Shown: piece after piece, positions 13,676-26,639 of the stretch | Numbering within the stretch: position 1 is the stretch's first letter | Layout of the letters: every line of letters starts with the position of its first letter | Assembly (NCBI RefSeq): GCF_047948215.1 | Contig: NC_134465.1 | Span: 16,202,022-16,266,021 of the forward strand | Direction of reading: 5' to 3' | Length of the DNA: 64,000 nt | Source: Lycorma delicatula | Taxonomy: Eukaryota > Arthropoda > Insecta > Hemiptera > Fulgoridae | Translations under genes and position numbers: made by a program | The notes under the pieces: model-generated | The model's database searches: none | Told to the model about the DNA's origin: nothing | The model's input: the letters and a program-made list of their open reading frames with translations, nothing else

Positions 13676-15040
13676 TAAATTAACGATCTTTATCTAAAAG
13701 TAATAAAGAAATACGTAGAAAAATCATTTCAATTATGTAAATTATATTTACTGCTGCCAGGTCATATATAATGTCGATTACTAAAAGTATTTAAAATGTA
13801 CAGTTACATAGACCTTTTTCATCGATAGAAGTTTCTATAGACATTTAACTGTATATATATATATATATAACCCTTACATAGTAATTATTGTTAAATTATC
13901 TTATTTTTTAACTTTTAAGGTTACGTTAGTATATACATGGAACATTTGTGCTAAGTGATATATTTATATATATGCTACATTAAATACGAGTATAAATTTA
14001 TTTAGGTGCTCATAGTAAATTAAAAGAATCAGTATTTATTAATGGATAAAATTGTACATAGTATAATGGCTATTGAAGATTTAAGGGTAATTTAATTATT
14101 TATTTTTTGGCATTTTTAAAAAATTTAATTCTTTTCTCAGAATGCAGTTATGTAATAAATAATATGCGTACTAGGTGTGGTAATGGAAATTATAAATACT
14201 TTAGCTGTTAGTGATAAATTATTATTATGCTATTTGAATAAATGGCTTGCTTTGTGTCAAGAACCTCAAACCATTTTTTTTGTAAGTTGATATTTACTGT
14301 TTTACATACACACCAGTGTGCAGTTGCATGCAGAAAAAATTAGATCTTAAATATTAAGGAACATATTTCCTAATTAACACTAAATAAAAGCCAGTATTAT
14401 TGGTAAATCATAATTTATCATAAAATACTGGATAAGTGACATGTATTGAGTGATTTAGCTGAGTATTATTGTACAAAATTTGGCATCACTTCCAGTCATT
14501 TGTTTTTAATTTCATTGAAATTTTTTTTTATAAGTGAAATTGATTGATGTAATAATTAATGACAATAGTATATAGGAAAACTACTTCCAGAAATTTTTAT
14601 ATTAGGTAAACTATGAAAACTAGTTTATAAAAATATGGCTTCAGTTATTAGTCTTTTTTTGTTACTTTCAGGATGCTACTTTCTGAGATATAAGATAAGT
14701 TAGTGTAGCTATTAGATTGTTAAAGGCACAGTTTTACACCCTTATGTAGATCAGATCTTTTTAATAAAATAAAAATCATAACTAATTTAATTAAATATTT
14801 AAACAATTGTATTGGGTTTTTTAAAAAAAAAAACATTCCACTGTTGATAAATCCCAAGTTACACTCAGTCTTCATTAAATTCCATTTACACATTTTAACA
14901 TTATTAACTTCTAGTAATATTTGGTTGAATAGATCACCTGGTGTCTCAATACTCTGTAAATTTAATTAAATGAGAATTTATCAATATATTTTACATCAGT
15001 TTTAATTTTTTTGTTATTTGAGTAACATTCATTGGAGGTT
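13676..15040. other. AT-rich spacer, nothing recognised
   Basis: Contains an (AT)n run at about 13851-13868 and no supported gene. CpG is almost absent: 14041-14640 contains one. Confidence 0.6.
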
Positions 15041-15049
15041 TATTTCAGT

Positions 15050-16440
15050 GCATCTAATTATTCACCAAAATCTTCTTTTTATAGATTTTCCCATCTCTTT
15101 CTGTTCTGTGATCTTTTATTCAATCTTTTTACTACAGTGTATAATCTCAATTATCTGTTTCTTGTATTCCAGTCTTTGTCTTCCTCTACAGTTGTTATCC
15201 CTATTACCAAATTAGCAAAAGCCGATCGTCTTAATATATGTACTATTATCTTAGTTCATCTCTTTACGATTCTTTCACATATTCTTTCCATTACGCTTTG
15301 TTTCAAGACTTCCCCAGTCTGTAATTTTTATCATTTCTCTGAACCTTACTGAAAATGCATTTATTCTTTTCTTTCTGTTGTTCCTGTCATTGTCCTGTTG
15401 TTCCTGTCAACGTATTGTTACTGTAAAGTGCTAAGTCCACTCAAATATTTTCAAGAATTCCTGTATAATTTTTTTCTGTATATTTGTTCCTGGCAAACTT
15501 ATATTTTGAAAGCTCTTTCTTGTTCATGCTAGTCTGCCTTTAATGTCTACCTTGTTTAATCTGTTCTTTATGATTTTATGACCTAAGCGACATAATTTTG
15601 CAACTTCTTATGTACTGTGTCACCTGTTACTAATATTTAATTCTTTATTATCCTATTTTCTGAAACATTCCATTATCTTTATATTGATTTTATTTATTTT
15701 CTAATAGAATTTATCTCCTCACAGTAATTCTCTTTCATGCCATTCAGTACTTCTAATGCATTTTTGGTTTCTGCCAAAAATACAGTGTCAACATTGATTC
15801 TTTTTTTTAAACTTATTTTCTCCATTTGGATAGTGTTTTTCCCACTTTAGCCATTAGGTTTACTGTCCTACTGTCAGAAAATGTAAAAAATTGCTTAAAT
15901 CAATCCAAAGGTAGCTCCCCCTACTGAACACTATGGTTATATTGGCTCTGTCTTAACGTCTTACAATTCTTAGCATAAAGAGTGTAGCAGGATCAAATGT
16001 GAATCTATAGAATTGAAAATTCTATAGAAAGGAGTAGGTAGAGAGAAAAGATGATTTACCCATCAGAGCAGTTTACAGTCTTGCCCAGAACTGCTCCTTA
16101 GATAGTTTTTCTAGTTTTACATATTTTCTTCAGTTCCTGTGTTGCTTCTACGTATAAGTTGAAAAGCAATGGTGATATACCCTCAATCATCATTTACCTC
16201 AATCAATGGTGACTACTCCTTGCCTCAATCATTCTGAATCTGTTTGTCTTTCTTCTCTTCATCTTCCACTCTTTTAACTGATACTTGATTCTTACACAGA
16301 TTGCAGGTAACTCTTCTCTTTATATACCTAAATTAGTTTTTCTTAAAATTTTAAAAATATTAATTTATTTTAAACTATCAATCCCTTTCTACGGATCTAT
16401 GAATGCTGTGTTAATGCTTTATTCTTCTTACACGTGACTT
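15050..16440 (-). mobile_element. Ancient LINE reverse-transcriptase remnant
   Basis: Minus-strand pieces in the correct order for an RT/post-RT region: a KAFD-like start near 16420, GISPLLFNLYVEATQEL near 16130-16185, TVFLAETKNALEVLNGMKE near 15740-15790, then VDIKGRLA and KIIQEFLKIFEW near 15440-15560. They parallel LYMELAVNDV, DIVILAESKKDLEE, DIKCRIAQAKRAF and RKRFLKVYVWS of the younger copy at 31.3 kb. Numerous stops and frameshifts make this the oldest copy of this LINE group in the window. End points are approximate. Confidence 0.7.
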
Positions 16441-17305
16441 CTAAAATTAATCTACCTCCCTTTTACCCATATTCTTTTTGAAAGTAGCGCTATTTTAACA
16501 TTTAAAAAAAATTGTTAATAGTTCTGTATATTTAATGTACAGTCAGTAACTACAATTGAATCAATAATTCATTTTATTATTAAATTTTTTAATAAGAGCC
16601 TGTTTACAGAACATCGTAAAGCACTCAGTTTCAGTCTGTAACACTCACAGCATCAGTTGTTTTGTACTTAGCAATTACATTTATTTACTTTTGCTTGTGA
16701 AAAATTATTCTATTTATGGTACTTTTCAAGATGATATCTTAATCAAGGACGAACAGTATTCTTTATAAAATTTGATGCAATGGTATTTACCAGTTCATGC
16801 ATGCTGGAAAGTTGATTTTTATGTTTTTTTTTTGCATTCTCTCAGACTTGTACACAAGTTTGAGAGACTTATATAATGTTCATTTGATATAAAAAAAAGG
16901 AGAAATATAATAAAAAATTAAAAAACATTTTTTTCATTCTCCTAGCCACTTTTTTTTTGCTAAATCTGATTAGAAGACTGGACATAGTATCAAATTGAAA
17001 TCCATTTTATTAATTTAACCATTACAACTATTGACCTGTGGGTTGATGTATAGTGAGAGAGTATTTTCTTCTTAATAAGAATTGTTTTTCTTTGATTCCT
17101 TTTTTCTAAGTTCGCAGTTAATTTGTATGTTATTTGCCAGTGATCATTTTCTCTTTTTTCAAATAACATATTTACATTTTACTACAGATATAACTTTTCC
17201 TGAATAACAAGCCGAACATGGTAAATAATGTTACAGCTACTATTCTAAAATAACTTAGATAATTGTTATATTATTATTTAATAACTTTTTCTTTCATCCA
17301 GAAGG

Positions 17306-17310
<5 letters not shown>

Positions 17311-17341
<31 letters not shown>
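17311..17341. repeat. (AT)n microsatellite
   Basis: Uninterrupted alternating AT of about 30 bases. Confidence 0.95.
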
Positions 17342-17343
<2 letters not shown>

Positions 17344-17648
17344 CTCTATTATAAACGTGGTAATGGTACTGGTCCATCCTTTTAATAATACTGGTCCGTT
17401 ATACAACTAGTATATCTACATATGGTCAGGTATCTTATGTGATTTAGACTAATATTTCATTAATTATTTTTTACAGTTATATTAAATTATTAACAAGATG
17501 TTAATTTTATTAAAATGTTGGTTTTTTCAGTGAATTAAATCAAAGCATAGTTATGAAGTTTATGGAACTGTAATTTTATTAAAATGAAATGTAGCCTCTG
17601 TTGTTTGAATTTAATCCTTACTTTTGTATTCTGGCATATTTAAGAATG

Positions 17649-17769
17649 TTTGGTAGGGGACACAGTTTAATGTCTTGCCTGGAACATAAGAAGAGTCCCA
17701 TACTCTATATATATATTTGGTAGGGGACACAGTTTAATGTCTTGCCTGGAACATAAGAAGAGTCCCATA

Positions 17770-17823
<54 letters not shown>
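17649..17823. repeat. 67-bp tandem duplication ending in (AT)n
   Basis: A unit starting TTTGGTAGGGGACACAG at 17649 is repeated from 17716, period 67, with no mismatch seen by eye. Each unit ends in an AT run; the second expands to about 50 bases (17773-17823). Confidence 0.95.
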
Positions 17824-17830
<7 letters not shown>

Positions 17831-18246
17831 CAGAAATATTAAACATATTATTATGATTTTACAAGATCACTGAAACTGTGCTTTTCAATTTAAAATGCAT
17901 CTACAAGATGTGCCACATTCATTAGCATACTATGCTTCAGTTGTAGAGTAGCGTGTTCACATATATTTCAATTTTATTTTTGAACAGTTAGAATAAAAAT
18001 TTTATTGTTAGAAAGTGACAATTCTGCGGTCAGTGAAATAGAAACAACCAATTAAATTATGTGCTCATCTAAGCAACTGATATAGTAAATCGAACTCTCC
18101 AATAGAGTACTTTTCTAATAAATTTTTGTAATCCAAATCGGACCTTTTTTTAGAGATATATATTTTTTCACAAATATTGTTTGATTATGTTGACAAATAT
18201 TTAGTTTTTTTGACTAAAAAAATAGTTCCATTTACATGAAGTACGG

Positions 18247-18318
18247 TTAAAACTTACTGTTGTAAGTTTTAAAGTAATAAGATACATGTTTTTATGAATT
18301 TTATTCATAAAAACATGT
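18247..18318. repeat. Two adjacent perfect hairpins
   Basis: First hairpin: TTAAAACTTAC (18247-18257), loop TGTT, arm 18262-18272. Second: ACATGTTTTTATGAAT (18284-18299), loop TTT, arm 18303-18318. Both stems are perfect, 11 and 16 bp. They could be folded-element remnants or small-RNA-like hairpins; no strand-specific evidence favours either. Confidence 0.9.
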
Positions 18319-21300
18319 CAAGATCAAGACAATTGAGTGATTTGTTTACAATTTACATTTTGAAATTCTAGAATGGGTTATAAGAAATAAATAATTTTTG
18401 TTATAAATTTTTGATTTGAAGTACATTTACTGACAGATGTTAGATTTCATAACCTCTTTGATTCATTCATTTCTATTCCATCGATGCGATTTCAACAAGG
18501 AACTTTGGTGTTTTCATCAGCCACCATATATTTCTTGTTTCTTACAGTTCCATAGGCCAAATTTCAAACAGTTAGGTAATAAGTAACTCTATAAAAGGCT
18601 GAAATCAGACAAGTTATCAAATCTGAAATCGCAAAATAAATTTTGGGTAACTTCAATTTTTCTTTGTAAAAACTTAGTCTTATTAGAAATAAAGACTTAA
18701 GTTAGAAAACCATTAGAATGAAGTGATTAGAGTAATTATGTTAAATTTTGGGTAGATTTATAAGGACTAGAAAATGTTCTCTTAAAACTGATGAATTGTT
18801 TAAAAATGTGGAAGTAGTTTTTTAAATAGTATTGCTACTGCGATCATTAGCCCCTTACAAATTCTAATACAATGTAGTAAATTATAAATGCGCCTCTTGC
18901 TACTTCACCTTACTTTATAACCTTCAATTTAAAGTGCTATTTCCTGAACCATTCCGCTTTTATTAGGACCATAAGTGAATACACTTTATGTCTTAACCTG
19001 GACTTCACTATGTTACTTATTAAAACCAATTTTTTTTTAACAGTTTTTTTTTTTTAATAAGTATGCTAATAATGAGCTCTATCAGTCATCAGTTGAGTTT
19101 ACAGCTGATATAATTTTTTACATTTACAATAACATTTTGATAATAGTTTTTTACAAAATTAAAAATTATATTTTTCTGAAAACAAATTTTCACAGTATGT
19201 TTATTTTTGGATAACTGAGACCAGATTGAATTAAAATTTTAACTTTGTATGTATTTTGTTTTGATAATAATTAAAACTCATAAAAAATGTTAAAAAGTAG
19301 TTTTTTCAGAACTCACTTTTTGCACTTAACAGATTATATTTACAATTGAGCCATTGTTTTTTGTGATCCATTGTGTATATGTATATGTGTGTTTTATGCT
19401 TGTAAATATACAAAAGTAGAGATATAATTTAATTTAGAATTATATTGATGCCCGTTTTAAAAATTTTTAATTGCAGAAATATTATTTTTGAATTTATATT
19501 ACAGCATTTTATATGCACGCGTGAGTGTGTGTTTGTTTTATCATATGATTTGAAGATAAATAAGCATTTGCTTAAGCCCACAATATTTTGGTTGCGTAAA
19601 ACAGAGTACTTTAAAAAGAAAATAGACCCGCACAATTTAATCGGTTTTCTTACGATTAAGTATAGATACGATGTACGCCTGAATAATGAAGAAAAGTAGA
19701 ATTGTAATTTAAAATAAAAGGTGGGGCACGACGGTAACATGTAATTTCTACTAGGGCCAAATAAATTAAGTTTTATGTTCAAGATGGAAAAATTATCCCA
19801 ATTTTGTTATATATTACATTTTTTGTTTAAAATTACATAATTTATTATTAATTAAAATAAAAATTGTAATGGTGATAATGGTATTTAGAGCTTATATAAA
19901 TATTATAACAATATATTATGAGTAACATATTCTACGTTTAAGAAAATATTTAACTATACATATATTTTTCTTAACGATTTAAAACAGATTAATTTACTTA
20001 TTTCTATGTTTATCTATTTACAATTATTACATACAGCATTATTAGGTACAGTGATGATTTGTATTAATGTTTATCTTAATTTCAGTTTTCATAACCAAAA
20101 TATAATATATAAATGTAATTATAAAAAGAAAGAATAAATAGCGACTGAAAAAATTCAAAAGGAAAAATTGTTTAAAACAGAATAAAATAATGACAGATAT
20201 ATATGGTAAGTAAGAATGGTATGTAAGAATTTACAATTACATTAATAATTATCATTTACTGTACGAACATAAGCAGAAAGAGATTTCATTTTCCATCATA
20301 TCACCACCACCACCATCCTTTCTTTCTGTCTATTCATTTCTTTCATTCTTCTTTCATTTCATTCTAAAAAAATATATGTTTATACATAATTCCAATACAT
20401 CTTGGGGTCTTGAGCAATGACAATCAAGTCAAAAATTCATACCTCTTAAATTTATTTATTTAAGAGATAATAGTAAATACCATATTTTTATTTGAGTTCA
20501 CTTTTCAGCGAACTTTTTCCCCTTCTTTCATCTGAAACATGAATAAATATAAGAATGTTATTGTCTCTTTTAAAGTTTTTTTTTTATAAATATTGTATGT
20601 ATATTTTTATAACGTACTTTTGAAATAGTAAGCGATTTGATAATCCAGAACTCTCCAGCTCATTTGTGCTTGGGTACAAATTTCATTTTTTATAACCAAA
20701 ATATAATATACATATTTATTTATTCATTATATCTTCTCCTCTTTTTTAAATCAGTTTAATTGTTAACTATACTTAAAAACTAGTAACATTATTAAAATTT
20801 CTAATATATTTAGTTCTGACAATTTATTGTTATTTTCTTTTAAAGGTGAAGAGGAATTGGGCACTTCCAAGAAATAACCTGTTACCGTCACATATTTTAG
20901 TTGCATTAAATTAATAAAAAAATAAAGGCACTGTGCTGCCTATAACAACGGTAAGTGAAATAATACTCGCACTTATTATTTACAATAAGAATTAACAACC
21001 GACTTGTGCCTATAAACCTTGGTATTGTTAGAATTGTATAACAGAAGAAGAAGTTTCAAGTATTTTTAACACTCCGAAATCCAACAAAAATTTAATTTGT
21101 TAAAATGTAGATAAAAAGAAGAAGAATATGACTGTATAGAGAATACACATCAATGTCAGCTTAAAGAAATAAACATTCAACATTATCTTTTCCTAAAAGT
21201 CATAGTTTAATATTAAGATTTAAATTTTGTATAAGTAAAGTTCTTTATTTCATCGCGTGTAAAGTTGTAAAGTCAAGGATGTAAAGGTAGAACCTACTAA

Positions 21301-21489
21301 ATATCTTTATTTGGGTTTTGGTGGTATGGCGTTCCCAAACGATCAGGTTGTGAACTTGCCAACAGTAATTTTATTGTTTTTGTTCGCTTTTGATTAAAAA
21401 GATTTCTAAGAAGTTGTAAAAATATAGGTATCTTAAAGGTACTAAGTCCCACTGTCAAAAAATTGCTAACAAATACACTAGATTAGGTT

Positions 21490-21870
21490 TCTTAGATGTT
21501 GTCCTGATTGTACATTTTCCCCCCAATATCAAGGGATGTAGCACAGTCTGGTAAGCACCACCTCATATTGTTATGCCATATTGTAGAGATTTTATTACAA
21601 ACCTGTTGCAGATGGAAAAGAGTGTTTGACATGCATATACAAGTTCCTTCTTTAATTTTTGTATATAAACTGCCCATGTTAGTCCAGGATCTATGGTTAT
21701 TCCCAAATACTACATGTGGTCCTTGAACTGATTACAATTGCAGCCACAAGCTTTACAACAATTTGTATGCATTTGTAGGACCAATGGTTCCTCTAAATTT
21801 GACTTCAGTTTAAAAGCGATTAACTTGGTATCTTCTGTATTCAGCTGCAAAGAGTCATACTCAAACACAC
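21490..21870 (-). mobile_element. LINE reverse-transcriptase C-terminal fragment
   Basis: Minus-strand translation gives LNTEDTKLIAFKLKS, then YLGITIDPGLTWAVYIQKLK near 21660-21710 and, after a frameshift, SLQYGITI-stop-GGAYQTVLHP near 21540-21590. The order and spacing match the palm-end YLGI-DxxLTW-HI motif and the following YGIxxWGG motif of Jockey/CR1-group reverse transcriptases. One in-frame stop precedes YLGI. It belongs to a different LINE lineage from the copies at 9.5, 31.3 and 57.7 kb. Confidence 0.75.
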
Positions 21871-22029
21871 GCTAAACTGCAATTAATTATATTTATTGTT
21901 TATTCTCTGAATTTATTTGTGTAAAATGCGCTTTATAAAAATTACTTGGGGATTAACAGCTGTTAATAATGGAAAAAATATCAAATTTAACAAATTTTTG
22001 TGTCGGGTTTAACCCGTTGATCAAATGAC

Positions 22030-22915
22030 ATTTTTAGTTAAAAATGACCCTTATTAAAAGTATAACAAAAAACATCAAAATTTATTTAAAATTGTAGGGC
22101 CCAGTTGACCTTTGACATTTTAGAGCATCGATGACATTTTTTGATGAAAAGTATTTTTTTAATTCTTAGTTTGGTCCTTGGAAATCCTTTTTTAAGATAG
22201 TTTCCATGTCAGCTACATCATAAAGTACTATTCATGAAATCAGGGTAATATTCAAGTACTATTCATCTACATCATATAATACTTCAGGAAGTTAGATTTT
22301 CAATTTTGAAAATTAAAAAAGTTGATATTTTAAGTATGACTCCAATTCAGCTGCCCTTTTTTTTTTAAAGAAAGGGGCTTTAAGGCCCCTTTCTTTAAAA
22401 ATTTAAAGTCTTTCCGGCCTAAAATTTTTATTTACTGGAGTAATTACTTTTACTTCAATAACTCGGCCTGATTGGTTGCAGTACTTTTCAACAAGACAGC
22501 AAAAAAAAAGAAAAACAAAAAAAAACAAATATGAGTACCATTAATGTCCCTTTGAGCAAAAATCAGGCCAAAGCTACAGTCAAGTAATGTGTAAATTTCA
22601 ACTTTTTTGGTCAACAGGTTTTCAAGATGTGCAGGAAAACTGTTTAGAATTAATGTTGATCCCCAAAATCACCTAACGTTGATCGACTTAAAACTGAGGA
22701 ATGTTAGATAACTTAAGTACTTTCAACATAATAATGCTTTACTTTCTACATTTTCTATATAAAAAGATAAAAATTCAAAGTGCAAAACCTTCCTCTATCC
22801 TTTTTTTAATTTTGTCCAAAATTTAATGCCATCATGTCCATTTCTAGAAATTTTTGTGTACGATGTATATATGTTATAACCTTACTTTTGCCAAACGGGT
22901 CAATTTAAATGAAGT
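22030..22915. repeat. Unclassified dispersed repeat, copy A
   Basis: Collinear with 54880-55930. Shared anchors in the same order include AGTATAAC near 22060, AATCAGGCCAAAGCT near 22560, CTTTTTTGGTCA near 22600 and AATTTAATGCCA near 22820, with recognisable similarity between them. No protein motif was recognised. Contains the perfect hairpin listed next. Could be a degraded non-autonomous DNA transposon or the non-coding part of a larger element. Confidence 0.65.
22362..22401. repeat. Perfect 17-bp hairpin
   Basis: TTTTTAAAGAAAGGGGC (22362-22378), six-base loop, then its perfect reverse complement (22385-22401). The other copy of this repeat has a weaker version near 55045. Confidence 0.92.
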
Positions 22916-23848
22916 ATAAAATAAAAAAATGGTTGTTTTCTGCAAATTTCTTTCCAGTTAGTTATCTTAAATAATGAAAACATCTTTTGTTTGTTATTAC
23001 TTTATTACTTGACTTTTTAATGGCATAATGGTATATAGTCTGAAATCATTCTGATATTTACATTTTTTCACTTGGCTAGAAAACTTTGTTAAAAAAATGA
23101 TATATTCCCATACTCCAGGTAGCCTTAGTATTTGTCTTTTTATATCATTTTAATTCTTATTTTTATTAAGGCTAGTTTCTTGCTTTCTGCCTTTGTAAGT
23201 GGATTTTTTCATACTGATAGTTTATTTTTTAGGCCAGCTTCATTTATAATAAATATAAAAGTAAACTAAAGAAAAAAGAATCAACCAAAAAGAATCAACA
23301 GAAACCATATGGAAAAATAAAAAAATAGGACTTTTCTAAATTTTTAAATCGGCCACAGATTAAGTGTTAGCAAGTTGAAAGTACTTTTAATTGGTGGTAG
23401 TAGGTAGTTTTAATGTAAGTGATTTCAGCTTTAAACTGCAAAAAAATTATGTTTTTGTAAAATTAATGTAGAACATTTTAAGAACTGATATTTTTAACAG
23501 GTGTATGCTAGCAACCAATGATTGACAAAAAGTATATGCTTCAACTGTTTTTATTTAAACTAGAGTATCAAAATAATGGATTTTTAAATTAATTTATCTG
23601 CTTATTAAAGTAAATTATTCATTAATTTTAATAGACTGCTACGACACAATTTCTCTTTAACCATTTTGCTAATTACCAATTAAAACATCTATACTGATCT
23701 CAGTATAGACTGTTATCTAACAGTCATAGTCTTCTTATGATAGTAATAAAGTCTCAAATGCGTTTGATATTTTTATTTATCTGTTAATTAGTGTTATCAT
23801 AACTTCATCGTATGATTTAAATGTAATATTTAAATTTAAAAAAAAAAT

Positions 23849-24056
23849 TTACCTGCCGTTTAGACAACTTAAGCTGACTGGGCGGATAGATGTACCGGTA
23901 GCTGCAGCGATAGGGCCTGGCACGGTTTCCAACAGCGGATACCATTGTGTGACTGGTTTTCGGGGATTATCCAACATTTCTAACCAATGATCACGACCGA
24001 TTCCGATAAAACTTGAGCCAATCGCAGCACATCCCATCAATTCATCTGATCCGATC
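23849..24056 (-). CDS. Synaptotagmin exon encoding the end of the C2B domain
   Basis: Exon of a synaptotagmin, a vesicle-trafficking protein with tandem C2 domains. The acceptor TTAACAG precedes 24056. One base completes the Arg codon begun in the exon at 41871; 68 further codons follow, starting IGSDELMG. GRDHWLEMLDNPRKP and the C2B-terminal QWYPL (the WHxL position) are diagnostic. The GSDEL segment puts Glu where synaptotagmin-1 has its fifth C2B calcium-binding Asp, as in Syt3/6/9/10-type proteins from memory. The tail is PGPIAAATG to SCLNGR, then TAA at 23849. The same bases read CAG|GTAAAT, a good donor, so the stop and a splice site coincide; if the donor is used, the exon ends at 23853 and the gene continues below. 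A minus-strand AATAAA near 23773 suits a terminal exon. Family sure; paralogue (Syt-alpha or Syt12-like) not settled. Confidence 0.9.
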
Positions 24057-24785
24057 CTGTTAATGTAAAATACAGTTACAATTTAAAACACATTTTTTAT
24101 TCTGATCGGCATGTAATATACATTTTACAGGAAACATCATTGTAAGGTAAATTATTAGTACAAAAAACATTAAAAATACATAAAGTATTAATTATATTAA
24201 TTATTTAACACAAGAAATAATATAAATGTACATAAAATATAAAAATTCACTCCAAAATAATTAAAAATTTAGAATTATTCATTGAAAATTATTTGAGCAC
24301 TCATTTATGTACATGTTGAACAAGATGTAGGAAATTGAGGGATTTAAAATCTTTTAATTTCTATTGTTTAAAATTCATCAACATAGTAATATTATTTCTG
24401 TAAAAAAACAGATCTTTTAATTGCATTACAATAGAAATTAAAATAATTTTAGAATCCTTGAATTTTCTGTATCTCGTTCAACATATTCTTTTTTTAAAGA
24501 TGTGTTTTTAAATAAATTGGTGGGAAGATTTTTTAATGGTTTGGTAATTTAGTGAAACTGGCAGTGGAAACATACATAATAAGGCCCTTTCTCATAAGCT
24601 GAAATGTTGTGTTGAGTTTTACAAAAACCAGTTCTTTTGTCTGGTTTGCTGGATAGGGGTGGATATTTTTTTTTTTTTTTAAATATGTGACTTTTCTTTT
24701 TAGCAAATATAATAGCGTATCTATAGATTAAACAATTTTTACATTCATTCGTTTTGGAATGGTATACATTAACTTACATCAGGGA

Positions 24786-25088
24786 CTCACCGGGTTGGTC
24801 TAGTGGTGAATGTGTCTTCCCAAATCAGCTGATTTGGAAGTCAAAAGTTCCAGTGTTCAAGTCCTAGTAAAGTCAGTTATTTTTATACGGATTTGAATAC
24901 TAGATTGTGGATACCGGTGTTCTTTGGATGGTTGGGTTTCAATTAACCACACATCTCAGGAACGGTCGAACTGAGACCGTACAAAAAAGACTACACTTCA
25001 TTTACACTCATACATATCATCCTCATTCATCCTCTGAAGTATTATCTGAACGGTAATTACCGGAGGCTAAACAGGAAAAGAAAGAAAG
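24786..25088 (+). mobile_element. tRNA-derived SINE, family A (full-length-like)
   Basis: The head has a Pol III A-box-like TGGTCTAGTGGTGAA near 24796 and a B-box-like GTTCAAGTCC at 24855-24864. The body includes TTTTTATACGGATTTGAATA, CTCAGGAACGGTCGA and CATCCTCTGAAGTA. The tail is GGAGGCTAAACAGGAAAAGA. The body recurs at 32911-33107 (+) and 48991-49135 (-). No clear target-site duplication was found. Confidence 0.85.
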
Positions 25089-25415
25089 TTAACGTATTTA
25101 ATTTTCTAAGTTTACTCTATTCATACTTACGGCTGCAGGCGGTAGTGATCTGACATCCCATTTTTTTTGCCTCCTCATTTGTCATTTTAACATGACATTT
25201 GTCATTTTAATGTCATTTTAACATTTTCAAGAGGTGATTTATACCTAGATGAAAACTAAATAATATCAACTAAGTATAGGCAAGAAGCTGGTTTTGTTAT
25301 ATGAAATTTTATCTATTAGGTTATCGATATTATGTTTTCCCTCAAATGCCTGATTTTGTGTGGAATATTTCTAATCTGCATATATAGAAACTTATAACTT
25401 TCTATATCTATATAG

Positions 25416-25439
25416 TATAGAAAGTTATAACTTTCTATA
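25416..25439. repeat. 24-bp perfect palindrome
   Basis: Centred on AAAGTTATAACTTT; the half-site TTATAACTTTCTATAT also occurs just upstream at 25392. This suggests a local inverted duplication rather than a protein site. Confidence 0.9.
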
Positions 25440-26639
25440 TCGTCCAATCAACCAATCGCTTGATTTCAGATTTAGTATATTTTTGCTATTCTACTTGAGT
25501 GTATCTTTCTCTTTAACTTAGGTCTAATTTTTTTTTTGATGCATTTGGTAAAATCTTTTCAACTTGATCACAGCTACATAGTATCAGTTTCGTAGGTAAC
25601 TTGAATTATAATCTTGATGTTCTCATTCTTAACAATATTAACACAAAACAAAAATACTTTTTAATAATAGCTTCAGTGCAACATAACCTATCATTTGAAG
25701 TTTTTACCTTTGAATAAATAAGTATTAACACTGAACCTTATTTACTGTATTTTAATTAGGTCTTTGTTAGGCTGATATTGTAATTCATATTTTTCAAGTA
25801 AAAACTTCATTGTAATTTTAAAAATCAATTTAGTGATATAAGGCTAAACTAAAACACATTCTTAAAATAACATATTTATAAAATGAAATACATTCTAGCA
25901 AATAACATAATTTTAACATTTTTTTAGTCATCAACAGGTATTATATATCGTCGTTAAAAAAGTTTGAATATGATTGTAAATTTTACAATTGTAATGGTTT
26001 TATTTTGAATAAATAAAGTTGGATAAGTTCGAAACGTTTGATAACCTTCATAACAATTTCGTAACACTTTCATGATATATTGCTTAACAGAGAACACTCT
26101 AAAAATTTAATCTTCCCCAAAACTTCATTGAACTAAATTCATTAAAAATTGACTTTTTCGTGGTATATCTTAAGCATTTGTTAGTCAAATAAATAGTTGA
26201 ATAAATGTTTTGATATTTCTAGTATTTTAATGAATAATAACACTTTTGTGTCTAATTTCAAAATTAGAAAAGCGTTACTTTATCATGTTGAAAATTATAT
26301 TTTGATTTAATACACATTTTCTTTTTTTCAAGTTCGCAGTATTAGCTACATTTTCGTTCCAAGTATTTCGTATATGTATTCTGCAAAGCGGTCGTAAAAC
26401 TTCTCGGTTTTGTATATGAATTCTTGTTTAAGTATAATCAGCGCTTTGAATTTTCAGCTTATTCTCGTTCAATCATTGATATTTTGCTCCAGAATCTTCA
26501 ACGTTGATTTTAGTTGAAGCAATCAAATTATACTTACTGCAGCTTTCAAGAGATCTTGTTGAAGCATTCTAAGTTTATTCACCGGTTACTTTTATTTTTG
26601 ATTTATCGATAAGGAATTTAAGTGAATAATAATCTACTT

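Larger units (their letters stand above)
16441..21490. other. AT-rich non-coding DNA, no gene recognised
   Basis: T-rich, CpG-poor DNA with simple repeats, a 67-bp duplication and two hairpins (listed separately). The longest open frames (for example the antiparallel pair around 19430-19780) have low-complexity AT-driven composition and no recognised motif. The patch 19510-19700 is richer in CpG than its surroundings, which may mark a later insertion. Confidence 0.55.

Noticed and set aside
19429..19782. 117-codon minus-strand open frame and its plus-strand partner
   Set aside because: Both are low-complexity, AT-driven frames without motifs, splice partners or family resemblance.
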